Below are positions 13,601-20,824 of a stretch of DNA of 21,491 nt, piece after piece. This DNA comes from a virus: the IMG/VR virus record IMGVR_UViG_3300025818_000232, positions 1 to 21,491 of that record; one strand, given 5' to 3'. Every line of letters starts with the position of its first letter. Positions within the stretch are counted from its first letter, which is position 1. The position numbers were made by a program, and so were the translations under genes. Under the pieces are notes generated by a model. That model was not told where the DNA came from. It worked only from the letters and a program-made list of their open reading frames with translations, and searched no databases.

Positions 13601-14322
13601 CAGCCTGCCCTCCGCACAACCATGTAGCTATTCTCGCGGAAATATCCGCTGTAGGAAGTCGTTCCAGATAACCTACCCACTAAATGCTGGTACAGCTGGT
13701 TGGCAGCTGGGTCTTCCACCACGGCGACGTGATTGCAAGCATTCTGATTGCGGATTCGCATCAGGATCACATCACCCCGCATTAGATCTAGGCCGGCAGG
13801 CACTTTGACGAAGCCTTCGGCAGCGAAGTTCTGCTCGAAATAAGTAAAGCCAGGCTTTGACCATTCCCCCTCGTAGCGCCGAGCGTAATCGCCCATCTCT
13901 ATGCCCATCTGCTGCTTGTACCAGTCCCGCACGGCGGAATAGCAGTCGTAGACGCCGTAGTTCCAGGGGCGCCCTAGCAAACCTGCGTCTTGGGAAGGAT
14001 CCAGCCAGAAAGCTTCGCTGCCAGCGCAGTTCCAAACGGCATAAGGCAGATTCAACGCCTTGCACGCTTTGATGTCAGCTGGGCTAAAACCGCTGTACTT
14101 GGCGTGGCTGTGCCAGCAGGCTTTGGCGTCGTCCAAATAATCGGCAGTGTCCTGGGCGCTGATGACGAACGTGTCAGGCTCGTTGCTGGTGTTCTGGCAT
14201 TCGACAACTGTGCCGTCAATCAGGATGAAGCCGCATGTTTCCTTTGGGTATGCACGCTCTGCATAAGTCCGCATCGCTAGCCGCTGTTCAGCAGTAAGCG
14301 GGTTTTGCCATTGCGACAGCAT
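13600..14322 (-). CDS. K: Lambda gpK-like tip protein: JAMM plus NlpC/P60 hydrolase
   Basis: This 240-residue protein combines two enzyme-like domains. Residues 10-105 are a JAB/MPN domain with a complete JAMM metal site: E28, H71-S-H73, S80 and D83. Residues 118-238 are an NlpC/P60 cysteine peptidase with C127 in YDCYSAVRDWY, H198 in NHVAVVED and H213 as the candidate third member. In lambda-like phages gpK is a tail tip assembly factor. Peptidoglycan cutting during DNA entry and processing of another tail protein are both proposed roles. All key residues are present, so both domains may be active here. The ATG at 14322 shares its first base with the TGA of L, and the end overlaps I by one base. 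Confidence 0.93.
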   Translation of the reverse strand: MLSQWQNPLTAEQRLAMRTYAERAYPKETCGFILIDGTVVECQNTSNEPDTFVISAQDTADYLDDAKACWHSHAKYSGFSPADIKACKALNLPYAVWNCAGSEAFWLDPSQDAGLLGRPWNYGVYDCYSAVRDWYKQQMGIEMGDYARRYEGEWSKPGFTYFEQNFAAEGFVKVPAGLDLMRGDVILMRIRNQNACNHVAVVEDPAANQLYQHLVGRLSGTTSYSGYFRENSYMVVRRAG

Positions 14323-15029
14323 CAGCCTTGTGAATCGACGAGACCAGGGAAACCGCCAAATGGCAGCCGCGCACCATCACCGAATCGGAGCTGGCAACTA
14401 GTCAAGCGCTTCCCGCAAACATCATCGGCCAGATCCGTAACTTCGTCATCGTTTGCGTCGAAATAATCCGTGCCGTCATAGTGACATCCAATGTCACTGC
14501 GGTAAATCCACTGGCATTGCTCACGCAAAAGGCGCCGACCAGGCAAGCTCCGACCCTCAAGGTCAAATGGAACCGCCAGCTGAAAAGTGACAGCGAGTTT
14601 GGTCTCGTTTGATTTCTGCTCAACAACCCACTCGTCTGGTCCCCAATAAGCATCAGGATCTGCACCAGGAGTGCCGTCGAGATACGTCGTCAGTGTGCGG
14701 ATCCGGCTGACGCTGGCGCCAACCAAGTCGCTGTAGGTATTGGTCAGCGCTGTAATCGCCAAGCCAACGTTGGCGAAAGTGATACTGGGACGCTCCAGCT
14801 TGCCGCTGGTATTTAACTCAAACCCATTGGCCTGCATCGGCAAAGCCGTGTAGGTATTGGTCCTGTAAGTAATGTCATCGCCGTCAGTCTGCGACCAGTT
14901 GCAAAAGCGATAGATCGACTGGTCGGTTGAGCCAGCAGGCAACAGCGTCGAAATGTCCAGAGTGAAGAGGTCAATGACCTCCGGCATCTGGGTCTTGAAG
15001 GTCTCAGCGACTGGTGGTGATTGCGTCAT
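14322..15029 (-). CDS. L: Lambda gpL-like tail tip protein with Cys cluster
   Basis: This 235-residue protein, almost the length of lambda gpL (232), belongs to Phage_tail_L. Its N-terminal domain contains IYRFCNWSQTDGDDITYRTN and the C-terminal domain ends LPFGGFPG. Four cysteines in the C-terminal domain, C172, C182, C205 and C212 (REQCQW, IGCHY, DVCGKRLTSC), match the pattern by which lambda gpL holds an iron-sulfur cluster. A cluster is therefore likely here too. The protein caps or organises the tail tip between M and J. It overlaps M by 4 bases and K by one base. Assignment is strong. Confidence 0.94.
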   Translation of the reverse strand: MTQSPPVAETFKTQMPEVIDLFTLDISTLLPAGSTDQSIYRFCNWSQTDGDDITYRTNTYTALPMQANGFELNTSGKLERPSITFANVGLAITALTNTYSDLVGASVSRIRTLTTYLDGTPGADPDAYWGPDEWVVEQKSNETKLAVTFQLAVPFDLEGRSLPGRRLLREQCQWIYRSDIGCHYDGTDYFDANDDEVTDLADDVCGKRLTSCQLRFGDGARLPFGGFPGLVDSQG

Positions 15030-15550
15030 ACAAACACTCGCTCTAGTTCAAACGAGATCGTCATAAATGACGCGCTGACTGGTGTCATTGTCCAGCCATC
15101 ACGGAGCACATAATCGCGGGGCGAAAGGGTCAACGTCACCTCCACAACCGTGTCATTGGCAATGTCCACTGAGGTCAGCAGACCTGTGTCAAGGTTGGCG
15201 GTGTAGTTAGTTGGGCGGGTGTAGCCGGCGAGAGATAGAGCACTGAGATCCGTGTAGCCCAAGTCCAGCACGCCGCTTTCAAACGGGCGGGAAAAGGTTT
15301 TGGTGGACATTGGGGCGGTCCACTCAATCGCTGAGCCACGCACAGTCAGTAAATAGCTCTCAATCGAATATGCGTCGGCATTGGGCATTGGCGAGGTAAG
15401 GCACTGCCAAATCTCACGGTCAGTGTTCAATCCGTCAGTCAACAACTGGACATAGCCGTCGCCAAAGGTTGCCTGCTGACGGCGTTGGCTGCGTTTCACC
15501 ACCGGGGTGGCATGAGCCAGTGGGATGTCGTCAAATTCGATGTAAGCCAT
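15026..15550 (-). CDS. M: Lambda gpM-like minor tail protein (distal tail component)
   Basis: This 174-residue protein matches the Phage_min_tail family. The N-terminal signature is basic residues, then FGDGYVQLLTDGLNTDREIW (about residues 29-48), a beta-rich middle, and a C-terminal strand FELERVFV. It is longer than lambda gpM (109), with extra sequence around residues 100-150. gpM belongs to the tip, close to the end of the tape measure. The ATG at 15550 shares a base with the tape measure stop, and the stop overlaps L by ATGA, so M is translated between H and L as in lambda. Confidence 0.9.
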   Translation of the reverse strand: MAYIEFDDIPLAHATPVVKRSQRRQQATFGDGYVQLLTDGLNTDREIWQCLTSPMPNADAYSIESYLLTVRGSAIEWTAPMSTKTFSRPFESGVLDLGYTDLSALSLAGYTRPTNYTANLDTGLLTSVDIANDTVVEVTLTLSPRDYVLRDGWTMTPVSASFMTISFELERVFV

Positions 15551-17910
15551 TAACGCAGGACCCCTCCGCTACGGCGTTCGTTGACCAGGGTTGACATCAC
15601 GATACCTTGAACTTGGTTGGCGATCTGCTTCTGGGCAGCAGGGCTTAGCTGTTCGCCAGTGTTTTCGACCGTGATGTTGATCGAGCCAACCTGGACGCCG
15701 CCCATTGCGCTATTGGGAACAATACTGCCGCTGCGTCCGGGGACAAACAGCTCAGGACCACGCTCGCCCACTAACGCAGGCTTGCCGCTCATGACGCTTC
15801 CGCCATTAGCAAAAGCCCCCTGGAAACCAGAGAAGTTCCCCAACCCTTTAAGAGAACCACCAATTCCAGTTAATCCTGTCGCGCCCGCATAACTTGCCCC
15901 AGCAGCAGAACCACCAACCCCAAGACCTGGAACACTGCCACTTAGGGCACCTTTGCCACTTAAACCCTTGCCGACGCTGGCAAATGGGCTAAACGCACTG
16001 GAGACAAGCCCGATCAAGCCAGTCACAGCCTGTTGAGCTGCAATCCGAATCATGTTGTCAATGATCGAATTGGCAAGCCGCTGGAAGGCATCGCCAATTG
16101 TTGTTGTACCCCTAGCGACCTCGGAGACTAATGACGAAAACTCAGACGTTGTAACGCCAATAGATTTACCGAGTTCATCAAGCGGATTCTTGACTGCCGC
16201 AAACTCTTGCATCTTGATCGCCGCATCACCTGCCAGCTGCGCTTGTTCTTTGAGCTTTGCTGCCTGAGCGTCAAGAACAACACCAAGCTCCTTGCCAAGC
16301 TGAATATCAACGAGCTGCAACTCAATACTCTTTGCAGCTGCTGCGTTGTTAAGTACGGTGGCATCAGTGACACCTTTGGTCAGCTCGGCATATTTGCGGC
16401 TAATCTCAAGGCGCTGGACATCAGCTTCTGTCCGCACACGATCTAGATCGTTTTGCTGCTTCTCAATCGCTAAGCGATTCCTGGCGGCGAATAAGTAATC
16501 GTTGACTTGGTCAGAGAGTCGAGCGAGTTGATCTGCCGCTTTCTTCGCTGCCTTGTCTTCCTTAGGAGCGCCTGGCGCTGTTGCAAGTCCGCCGGTATCG
16601 AGTACGCCCCCTTCTGTTTTAGCGCCGACAGTGATGCCCTTCTTTAGGGTGCTCTCTTCTTCCCTGAGTCGTTTGATGCGGGCTTTAATGCCGCGCTCTT
16701 CAGACTTGCTTGCTTCTTTAAGGGCTAGTTTTTCAAGGCTTAAGTTCTGCTGTACCGCTTGTAGGCGGGAACGTGCTCTTTGCAGCGCTTGGGCGTCGCC
16801 TGTCGCTGCTGCCTTGGCTGTTTTTTGTGCCTGGCTTTCATAGCTAGCCAGAGCGAGCGTTGCCGCACCAATGCCAGCGGCAAGCGCGACCCAGGGACCA
16901 GCTGCAATCAGAGTCGCAGCTCCAACGGCTTTTAATAGCCCGATTGTTGTCGTAAGGATCGGACCAAGCGCAACCAACGCAGCCGTAATACCAAGAACAG
17001 CAGCAGTAAAGTTCTTGACCGGCTTCGGCAGCGCAGCAAACTCCTTAATCGCTGATGTAACCGCCGAAAGCAACGGCGTAAAGGCTGGGAGCAATTGCGT
17101 GCCGATCGCCTGGGCAAGTTCTGTCTGTGCTTTCTGGAACTCGCGCAGCCTGCCGGAGGTACTGTCAAACGACCTCTCTAGCTCATCTGCACCTTGATCC
17201 TTAATGTCCCGGAGCGCTTGAATCAGAACAGGAGCAGAGACAGCGCCTTCTGATGCAAGCTTCTTGACTTCGCCTCTAGCAACGCCAAGGACCTTCGCTA
17301 CAGCATCAATAACCTGCGGCGTTGCCTCGTTGATCGCCCTGTATTCTTCGCCCTGCAAGACGCCAGAGCCGAGCGCCTGGTTTAGCTGTAGCTGCGCTGA
17401 TGCCGCTTCTTGCGTGCTGACCTTGTTAATCGCAAGGATGGTATTGAAGCCTTCATAGACATCGCTGATCTCCGCAAGACTTGCCCCCTGCGGACCAAGG
17501 CGGTTGCCCAGGTCAATCAAAGCAGCGAGCGTATCCGTCTGAGCAATGCGGAACTTATTCGCCGATTGAGCGGCTACCTGCTGAATGCCAGCTAACTGCC
17601 CAAAGCGTTGCGTCAGCAGCTCTGCTCGCTTTTGTGCAGTTTCAAGCTCGACCCCAGCAGTGATCGCACCTTTCAGGGTTCGGAATCCTGCATATGCAGC
17701 GACAAGCCCCTGTACGCCTCTGGTTTGCTCCCTAAGGGTCCGGGTCTGCTTTTCTAGATCAACCGCAAAACGCTTTGTAGCGCTAGCAGCCTGATTAACG
17801 CTTGCCTGGAGCTTTTTATATCCTGCGTCTAGCCCTGCGACAGCCTGCCTAATCTTGCCGATTACCTGGAGCGGTTGCCGCCCATCAACTGTTAGTCGGA
17901 CTTGCGCCAC
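15550..17910 (-). CDS. H: Tail tape measure protein
   Basis: This 786-residue protein sets tail length and leaves with the DNA. The first 60 residues include coiled-coil-type helices. Residues 70-260 match the tape-measure N-terminal domain (GSGVLQGEEYRAINEATPQV, then KKLASEGAVSAPVLIQALRD). Residues 297-353 are strongly hydrophobic, with membrane-like helices that could enter the host membrane. Residues 380-590 are charged and helical. The C-terminus has the lambda-type FANGGSVMSGKPALVGERGP element and an FVPGRSG motif. At roughly 0.15 nm per residue a tail near 115-120 nm is predicted. The start is GTG at 17910, with GGGG about 6 bases upstream. It begins 24 bp after the stop of the frameshifted GT product. 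Confidence 0.95.
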   Translation of the reverse strand: MAQVRLTVDGRQPLQVIGKIRQAVAGLDAGYKKLQASVNQAASATKRFAVDLEKQTRTLREQTRGVQGLVAAYAGFRTLKGAITAGVELETAQKRAELLTQRFGQLAGIQQVAAQSANKFRIAQTDTLAALIDLGNRLGPQGASLAEISDVYEGFNTILAINKVSTQEAASAQLQLNQALGSGVLQGEEYRAINEATPQVIDAVAKVLGVARGEVKKLASEGAVSAPVLIQALRDIKDQGADELERSFDSTSGRLREFQKAQTELAQAIGTQLLPAFTPLLSAVTSAIKEFAALPKPVKNFTAAVLGITAALVALGPILTTTIGLLKAVGAATLIAAGPWVALAAGIGAATLALASYESQAQKTAKAAATGDAQALQRARSRLQAVQQNLSLEKLALKEASKSEERGIKARIKRLREEESTLKKGITVGAKTEGGVLDTGGLATAPGAPKEDKAAKKAADQLARLSDQVNDYLFAARNRLAIEKQQNDLDRVRTEADVQRLEISRKYAELTKGVTDATVLNNAAAAKSIELQLVDIQLGKELGVVLDAQAAKLKEQAQLAGDAAIKMQEFAAVKNPLDELGKSIGVTTSEFSSLVSEVARGTTTIGDAFQRLANSIIDNMIRIAAQQAVTGLIGLVSSAFSPFASVGKGLSGKGALSGSVPGLGVGGSAAGASYAGATGLTGIGGSLKGLGNFSGFQGAFANGGSVMSGKPALVGERGPELFVPGRSGSIVPNSAMGGVQVGSINITVENTGEQLSPAAQKQIANQVQGIVMSTLVNERRSGGVLR

Positions 17911-17934
17911 TGGTTACCCCGCCATAGAACCATG

Positions 17935-18467
17935 CTACCGGCGCTGCATCTTGGCGCGGTCCATCTCTCTTTTCTCTCTCTCGCCCTTTACCTCAAAGTA
18001 AGCGGCGTAATGGACAAACTCGGCATCAGTCAGCTCGCTCCGTAGACGGCTAACTGTCATGCCAAGCTCGCAGGACAGAAAAAACTCGAAGTAGAGCCAG
18101 TCGTCCTGCTTTAGTCGTTTTTTACTTCTTCGAGGTCTTCAGCTTCGCCAAGCCCGAACAGGAACAGCTCAAGCTCGTTCAGGACAGACTCAGGCAGCTG
18201 ACGCTGGAGCTTTGGCGCATCAGCAGCAGCAAAAGCCTTGCTGCCATCTTGCAGCTCAGCCATCTGACACAGCATCTGGGTGCTGATGTCCAGCGCCTCT
18301 TCAGTACCAGCGAGCGATTGCGCTTTCTTCCGATCAGCACGGGTAATCGGACGGAAATAAAGATCCACCACAGGCTGCCCTGCGGCGTTCTTTAGAACAA
18401 ACTTGCGGCGCTGGCTGAGGTCAAATGCCTCAACCAGCAAATCCACAGTACGTTTGGTGCCTGCCAT
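17935..18467 (-). CDS. GT: Tail assembly chaperone GT, made by -1 frameshift
   Basis: After reading codons 1-117 of G, ribosomes slipping -1 at A-AAA-AAC continue for 60 codons in the new frame to a TAG at 17935-17937, giving about 177 residues. The extension begins RLKQDDWLYFEFFLSCELGM, continues with LTDAEFVHYAAYFEV and ends in a highly charged KGEREKREMDRAKMQRR tail. This is the typical T domain of lambda-like gpGT, which binds the tail tube protein while G coats the tape measure. The extension fills the whole stretch between G and the tape measure that otherwise lacks a gene. A join at 18117 is expected when writing this as a spliced feature. The assignment rests on visible sequence plus the conserved lambda precedent. 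Confidence 0.92.
18111..18467 (-). CDS. G: Tail assembly chaperone G (zero-frame product)
   Basis: This 118-residue protein has a beta-type N-terminal half (RKFVLKNAAGQPVVDLYFRP) and an acidic helical C-terminal half (LNELELFLFGLGEAEDLEEV) that stops just after the slippery sequence. It lies between the tube protein and the tape measure, the invariable place of gpG in lambda-like phages. It is expected to coat the tape measure during tail assembly and to be absent from the virion. The start ATG at 18467 touches a hairpin (18466-18491), and the best ribosome binding site, GAGGTG, lies beyond that hairpin. Confidence 0.9.
   Translation of the reverse strand: MAGTKRTVDLLVEAFDLSQRRKFVLKNAAGQPVVDLYFRPITRADRKKAQSLAGTEEALDISTQMLCQMAELQDGSKAFAAADAPKLQRQLPESVLNELELFLFGLGEAEDLEEVKND
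18117..18123 (-). promoter_or_regulatory. Programmed -1 ribosomal frameshift slippery site A AAA AAC
   Basis: On the coding (minus) strand codons 115-117 of G read GTA AAA AAC, giving the canonical X XXY YYZ heptamer A AAA AAC in the correct phase, two codons before the TAA of G. The -1 frame beyond it is open for 60 codons and encodes a T-like domain. No clear downstream pseudoknot was established by eye. Confidence 0.93.
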
Positions 18468-18491
18468 CAGAGCCTATTTAATCGCTCTGAT
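18466..18491 (-). promoter_or_regulatory. Hairpin spanning the gap before chaperone G start
   Basis: Perfect 8-base arms ATCAGAGC and GCTCTGAT with a 10-base loop lie between the tube stop and G. The distal arm includes the A and U of the G start codon. The purine-rich GAGGTG lies just 5' of the hairpin. If only the central 6 pairs form, it would be about 6 bases from the ATG across the folded stem. There is no U-tract, so it is not a typical terminator. The role in setting the ratio of tube to chaperone is inferred. Confidence 0.55.
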
Positions 18492-18502
18492 ATTACACCT
18501 CA

Positions 18503-18925
18503 TCACTCAAGGTTGCCGGTAATAGCACCGCTGGTGATGAAGTTGCAGCTGACAACAACCAGTTCGCCAACAGTGGAGCTGATCTCCATGTCGGTGATAA
18601 TGCCAGCAAAGCTAACCGAATCAGAGCCGGAAGTCGAGCCGGTGGTGAACAGCTCGAAGGTAGCGTCAGCAGGGTCAGCAGTGGTCAGCACATCTTCCAG
18701 GAAGCCAGCTTGACCAGTCGCGTCGGGGTCATAGACCAGCTCGACGGTGCCGGAACCGGAGATCAGGCTGCCAACAAAAGAGCGGAAGGTGTCGCCGTGA
18801 TCGGTGACATCCAAGGTTTCCTTGGTAGTGGTCAGGCTCCAGCTGCGGGTGCCAACGATGGTGGCGTTAGTGCTGCCAGCTGCGTCGAACTGAACAGAAC
18901 CTTGTTCGCCTCGGAGAATTGCCAT
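18503..18925 (-). CDS. Major tail tube protein
   Basis: This 140-residue beta-rich protein begins MAILRGEQGSVQFDAAG, contains SWSLTTTKETLDVTDHGDTF and GSLISGSGTVELVYDP, and ends in a Ser/Thr- and Ile-rich beta segment. These are typical of siphovirus tail tube subunits, the single-domain beta-barrel related to lambda gpV and T4 gp19. It lies directly before the G/GT chaperones, as expected. GAGGG about 10 bases upstream of the ATG at 18925, within the end of the previous gene, provides a ribosome binding site suited to high expression. No C-terminal Ig-like domain is present, unlike lambda gpV. Confidence 0.9.
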   Translation of the reverse strand: MAILRGEQGSVQFDAAGSTNATIVGTRSWSLTTTKETLDVTDHGDTFRSFVGSLISGSGTVELVYDPDATGQAGFLEDVLTTADPADATFELFTTGSTSGSDSVSFAGIITDMEISSTVGELVVVSCNFITSGAITGNLE

Positions 18926-18928
18926 GGG

Positions 18929-19354
18929 TCAGAGTCCCTCGATGGATTCAAAGGTCACACGGACCTGGGTTTGGAAATAGCCCTCGGGAGCTGGTGAAGC
19001 CAGAGCCTCTGGACCTGTTGGAGCGTCGAAGAAAACCCCCGACACGTTGACCCTATTGTAGAGATCGCGGATTCTTTTCCCGATGGTGTAGTTAGCACCA
19101 GGACCAACACCGGGAGCCGAGAAGATATTGAAAACGACTAGCCCGAAGATCCTGTTCTGCGAGTTGCTAGTCCCGCCCTGGCTGAGGTACTCGTTGGCGC
19201 CGAAGGTTGTTAAGCATTGCACCCAGCTAGACGCCGGTGTCGGCTCAAACGCCATGTTGTGAAAGACCACGGGGATGGCAGGGCTTTCCGCTAGCTCGGT
19301 TGCTAATCGCGCTTCGATGGTGGCGCGAACCGTATTGAGGTTGATTGCTGCCAT
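18929..19354 (-). CDS. Tail terminator-like protein (DUF4128 family)
   Basis: This 141-residue protein has an N-terminal helix (LNTVRATIEARLATELAE), a central beta sheet with WVQCLTTFGAN and FGLVVFNIFSAPG, a helix (NYTIGKRIRDLYNR) and a final strand QTQVRVTFE. The alpha-beta order and the location just before the tube gene fit DUF4128, the lambda gpU-type terminators that cap the tube and join it to the head. The ATG shares a base with the TGA of the preceding gene, and its stop lies 3 bp before the tube ATG. Confidence 0.85.
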   Translation of the reverse strand: MAAINLNTVRATIEARLATELAESPAIPVVFHNMAFEPTPASSWVQCLTTFGANEYLSQGGTSNSQNRIFGLVVFNIFSAPGVGPGANYTIGKRIRDLYNRVNVSGVFFDAPTGPEALASPAPEGYFQTQVRVTFESIEGL

Positions 19355-19722
19355 CAGTCTTCAGCGATGATGCTGCGCCATTCTTTGACTACATAAGCCT
19401 CAAGCTCTTTGCCGATCAGATCGGGGAAGCCCGGCTTAGTGCCCTGCCTGGTGCGGTACTTACCACCCCACGATGGCGGGAGGTTAGTGCCGTAGCAAAC
19501 TGCCTCGGCGTACTCGACGTTGTTAAAGACAACGCCTTGGTAAGGATTATCTGTATTGACCTGCCAGCCCTTGATCAATCGCCCGGTGTCAACAGGCGTT
19601 CCGACAGGTGGCTGACGGAGCTTTAACTCTGCATGCCATTGCAGCGTCGTGCGCTTGACTAGCTTTTTAACCTGATCGTCCATCAGGTCCGGGATCTGAT
19701 CTAGGCGGATCTGGCGTGGCAT
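19354..19722 (-). CDS. HK97 gp10-like head-tail / tail completion protein
   Basis: This 122-residue protein carries the hallmarks of the HK97 gp10 family: PVDTGRLIKGWQV (about residues 43-55) and FNNVEYAEAVCYGT (66-79). A helical N-terminus is rich in Lys and Arg, and a C-terminal amphipathic helix ends the protein. The family sits at the head-tail interface or helps to complete the tail end. It lies between the head closure candidate and the tail terminator, as in many siphoviruses. Its stop is fused to the next start (TGATG). Confidence 0.9.
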   Translation of the reverse strand: MPRQIRLDQIPDLMDDQVKKLVKRTTLQWHAELKLRQPPVGTPVDTGRLIKGWQVNTDNPYQGVVFNNVEYAEAVCYGTNLPPSWGGKYRTRQGTKPGFPDLIGKELEAYVVKEWRSIIAED

Positions 19723-19724
19723 CG

Positions 19725-20081
19725 TTAAGCCCTCAGGATCAGTTCGTAGACAATCGCCGTGTTCGCCTGCTCCGTGATGTTCACCTGAATGACCTGGTGA
19801 ACAACGCTGCTGATGACGACCCGATCCTTGGTCTCAGGCGCGGTGCTAACAGCAGCAGCCGCGATCAGCAAGCGCTTGTCGCCTGCCTGGATCAGCTCGT
19901 TGACCTCTCTCAGGCTGACGTCAGACAGGACGCCTTTGACCGTGGAGTCTGACTCGCTTTCAGTGATTGCGCCTGTCGTCGTGTTGTAGCTGCCGCCGGT
20001 CACGATCCGAACGGTTACATCGCCACCGAACTTGCTAACGACCTTGCTGGCAACCTTGCGTAGCGAGCTAGAAAGCACCAT
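19725..20081 (-). CDS. Head closure / head-tail joining protein candidate
   Basis: I place the start at the ATG at 20081, which shares one base with the TGA of the upstream small gene. A frame opening at 20102 would add seven residues. The 118-residue product begins MVLSSSLRKVASKVVSKFGG and is beta-rich thereafter (VTVRIVTGGSYNTTTGAITE, DRVVISSVVHQVIQV), ending YELILRA. Size, beta content and position between the adaptor and the gp10-like gene match head-closure or stopper proteins. I recall close relatives annotated only as hypothetical, so the specific role is inferred mainly from gene order. Confidence 0.75.
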   Translation of the reverse strand: MVLSSSLRKVASKVVSKFGGDVTVRIVTGGSYNTTTGAITESESDSTVKGVLSDVSLREVNELIQAGDKRLLIAAAAVSTAPETKDRVVISSVVHQVIQVNITEQANTAIVYELILRA

Positions 20082-20335
20082 CAGATTCGATACGCAATAC
20101 ACGCCCCATTCTGGAGCGTGATGCTCGTGATGTACCCCGCGATATGAGCGCCCTGGTCAACGCTGACGCCACTGAAGCTGTCGTTAATGATGTTTGTGCT
20201 GACGATCGAGTCGATCGTGCTGTTTTCGTAAAAGTCAACCTGAATAAAAGTGCCAGTATGCGTCTCCGTATCATTGATGACTTCCGCGCCGATCGCGTAG
20301 TCAACGCCGGAGATCTCTGAGCCTGCTTTTGCCAT
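20081..20335 (-). CDS. Small beta-rich protein, third copy of a tandem family
   Basis: This 84-residue protein is the most diverged of three adjacent relatives. Shared features are YAIGAEVINDTETHTG near the start (pattern Y-xx-GA-E/D) and a C-terminal GYITSITLQNGACIAYRI (pattern G--T--TL--G---AY-I/L). The predicted fold is an all-beta small domain. Similar small proteins occur in marine phages near capsid genes and may decorate capsids or sit at the neck. Function is unknown. It is separated by one base from the preceding copy and by a one-base overlap from the head closure gene. Confidence 0.75.
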   Translation of the reverse strand: MAKAGSEISGVDYAIGAEVINDTETHTGTFIQVDFYENSTIDSIVSTNIINDSFSGVSVDQGAHIAGYITSITLQNGACIAYRI

Positions 20336-20336
20336 G

Positions 20337-20591
20337 TCAGATCTTGTAGGCGATTACAGCGCCGCCGCTGTTAAGCGTGAAACCAGTAAAAACTCCCTGG
20401 ATTACAAACCCAGCAGGTAGCGACTCACCGACCAAGCTGTTGCCGGTCCAGTTCTGCGCCGTAAGCGCACTGAAGCTGGTGTTGTTCTTCAGGATCGAGA
20501 TCTTGTTCCAGCGCCCAGTTCGCGCAGTCGTGTTGCTGACGAAATCAGCGCCAATGCTGTAGCTCGGGTCAATCTGAACGCTTCTATGCAT
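20337..20591 (-). CDS. Small beta-rich protein, second copy of a tandem family
   Basis: This 84-residue protein is homologous to both neighbours. YSIGADFVSNTTARTGRWNK begins the shared part, WTGNSLVGESLPAG lies in the middle, and GVFTGFTLNSGGAVIAYKI ends it. An N-terminal extension (MHRSVQIDPS) is absent from the first copy. The spacing to both neighbouring copies is 1-2 bp, so they are co-translated. The role is unknown; a capsid- or neck-decorating role is a guess based on position between the adaptor and the head closure gene. Confidence 0.78.
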   Translation of the reverse strand: MHRSVQIDPSYSIGADFVSNTTARTGRWNKISILKNNTSFSALTAQNWTGNSLVGESLPAGFVIQGVFTGFTLNSGGAVIAYKI

Positions 20592-20593
20592 GA

Positions 20594-20821
20594 TCAGAGC
20601 CTGTAGGCGACGACAGTGCCGCTGGTCAGCGTGACGCTAGTAAAGACCCCATACATCTCGCAGCTTGCCTTTAAGGGGATCGCTGAGAGGGTATTGCCGG
20701 TGTAATCCTCAGCCGACAGGCTGGCAATCACCGAGTCCTCAAGGGCAACGATCTTCCCGAACCGCCCGGCATGGGCGCTGGTGTCGTCGATGAACTCAGC
20801 ACCGGGGTAGGCGTAACCCAT
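20594..20821 (-). CDS. Small beta-rich protein, first copy of a tandem family
   Basis: This is a 75-residue protein with YPGAEFIDDTSAHAGRFGKI, a central IASLSAEDYTGNTLSAIPLK and the closing GVFTSVTLTSGTVVAYRL. This version is closest to small proteins I recall from marine phages (ALEDSVIAS--, G-L-SVTLTSG-V-AY), which are of unknown function. It starts 3 bp after the adaptor gene stop. The three copies differ enough to suggest separate roles rather than a recent duplication. Confidence 0.78.
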   Translation of the reverse strand: MGYAYPGAEFIDDTSAHAGRFGKIVALEDSVIASLSAEDYTGNTLSAIPLKASCEMYGVFTSVTLTSGTVVAYRL

Positions 20822-20824
20822 GAA

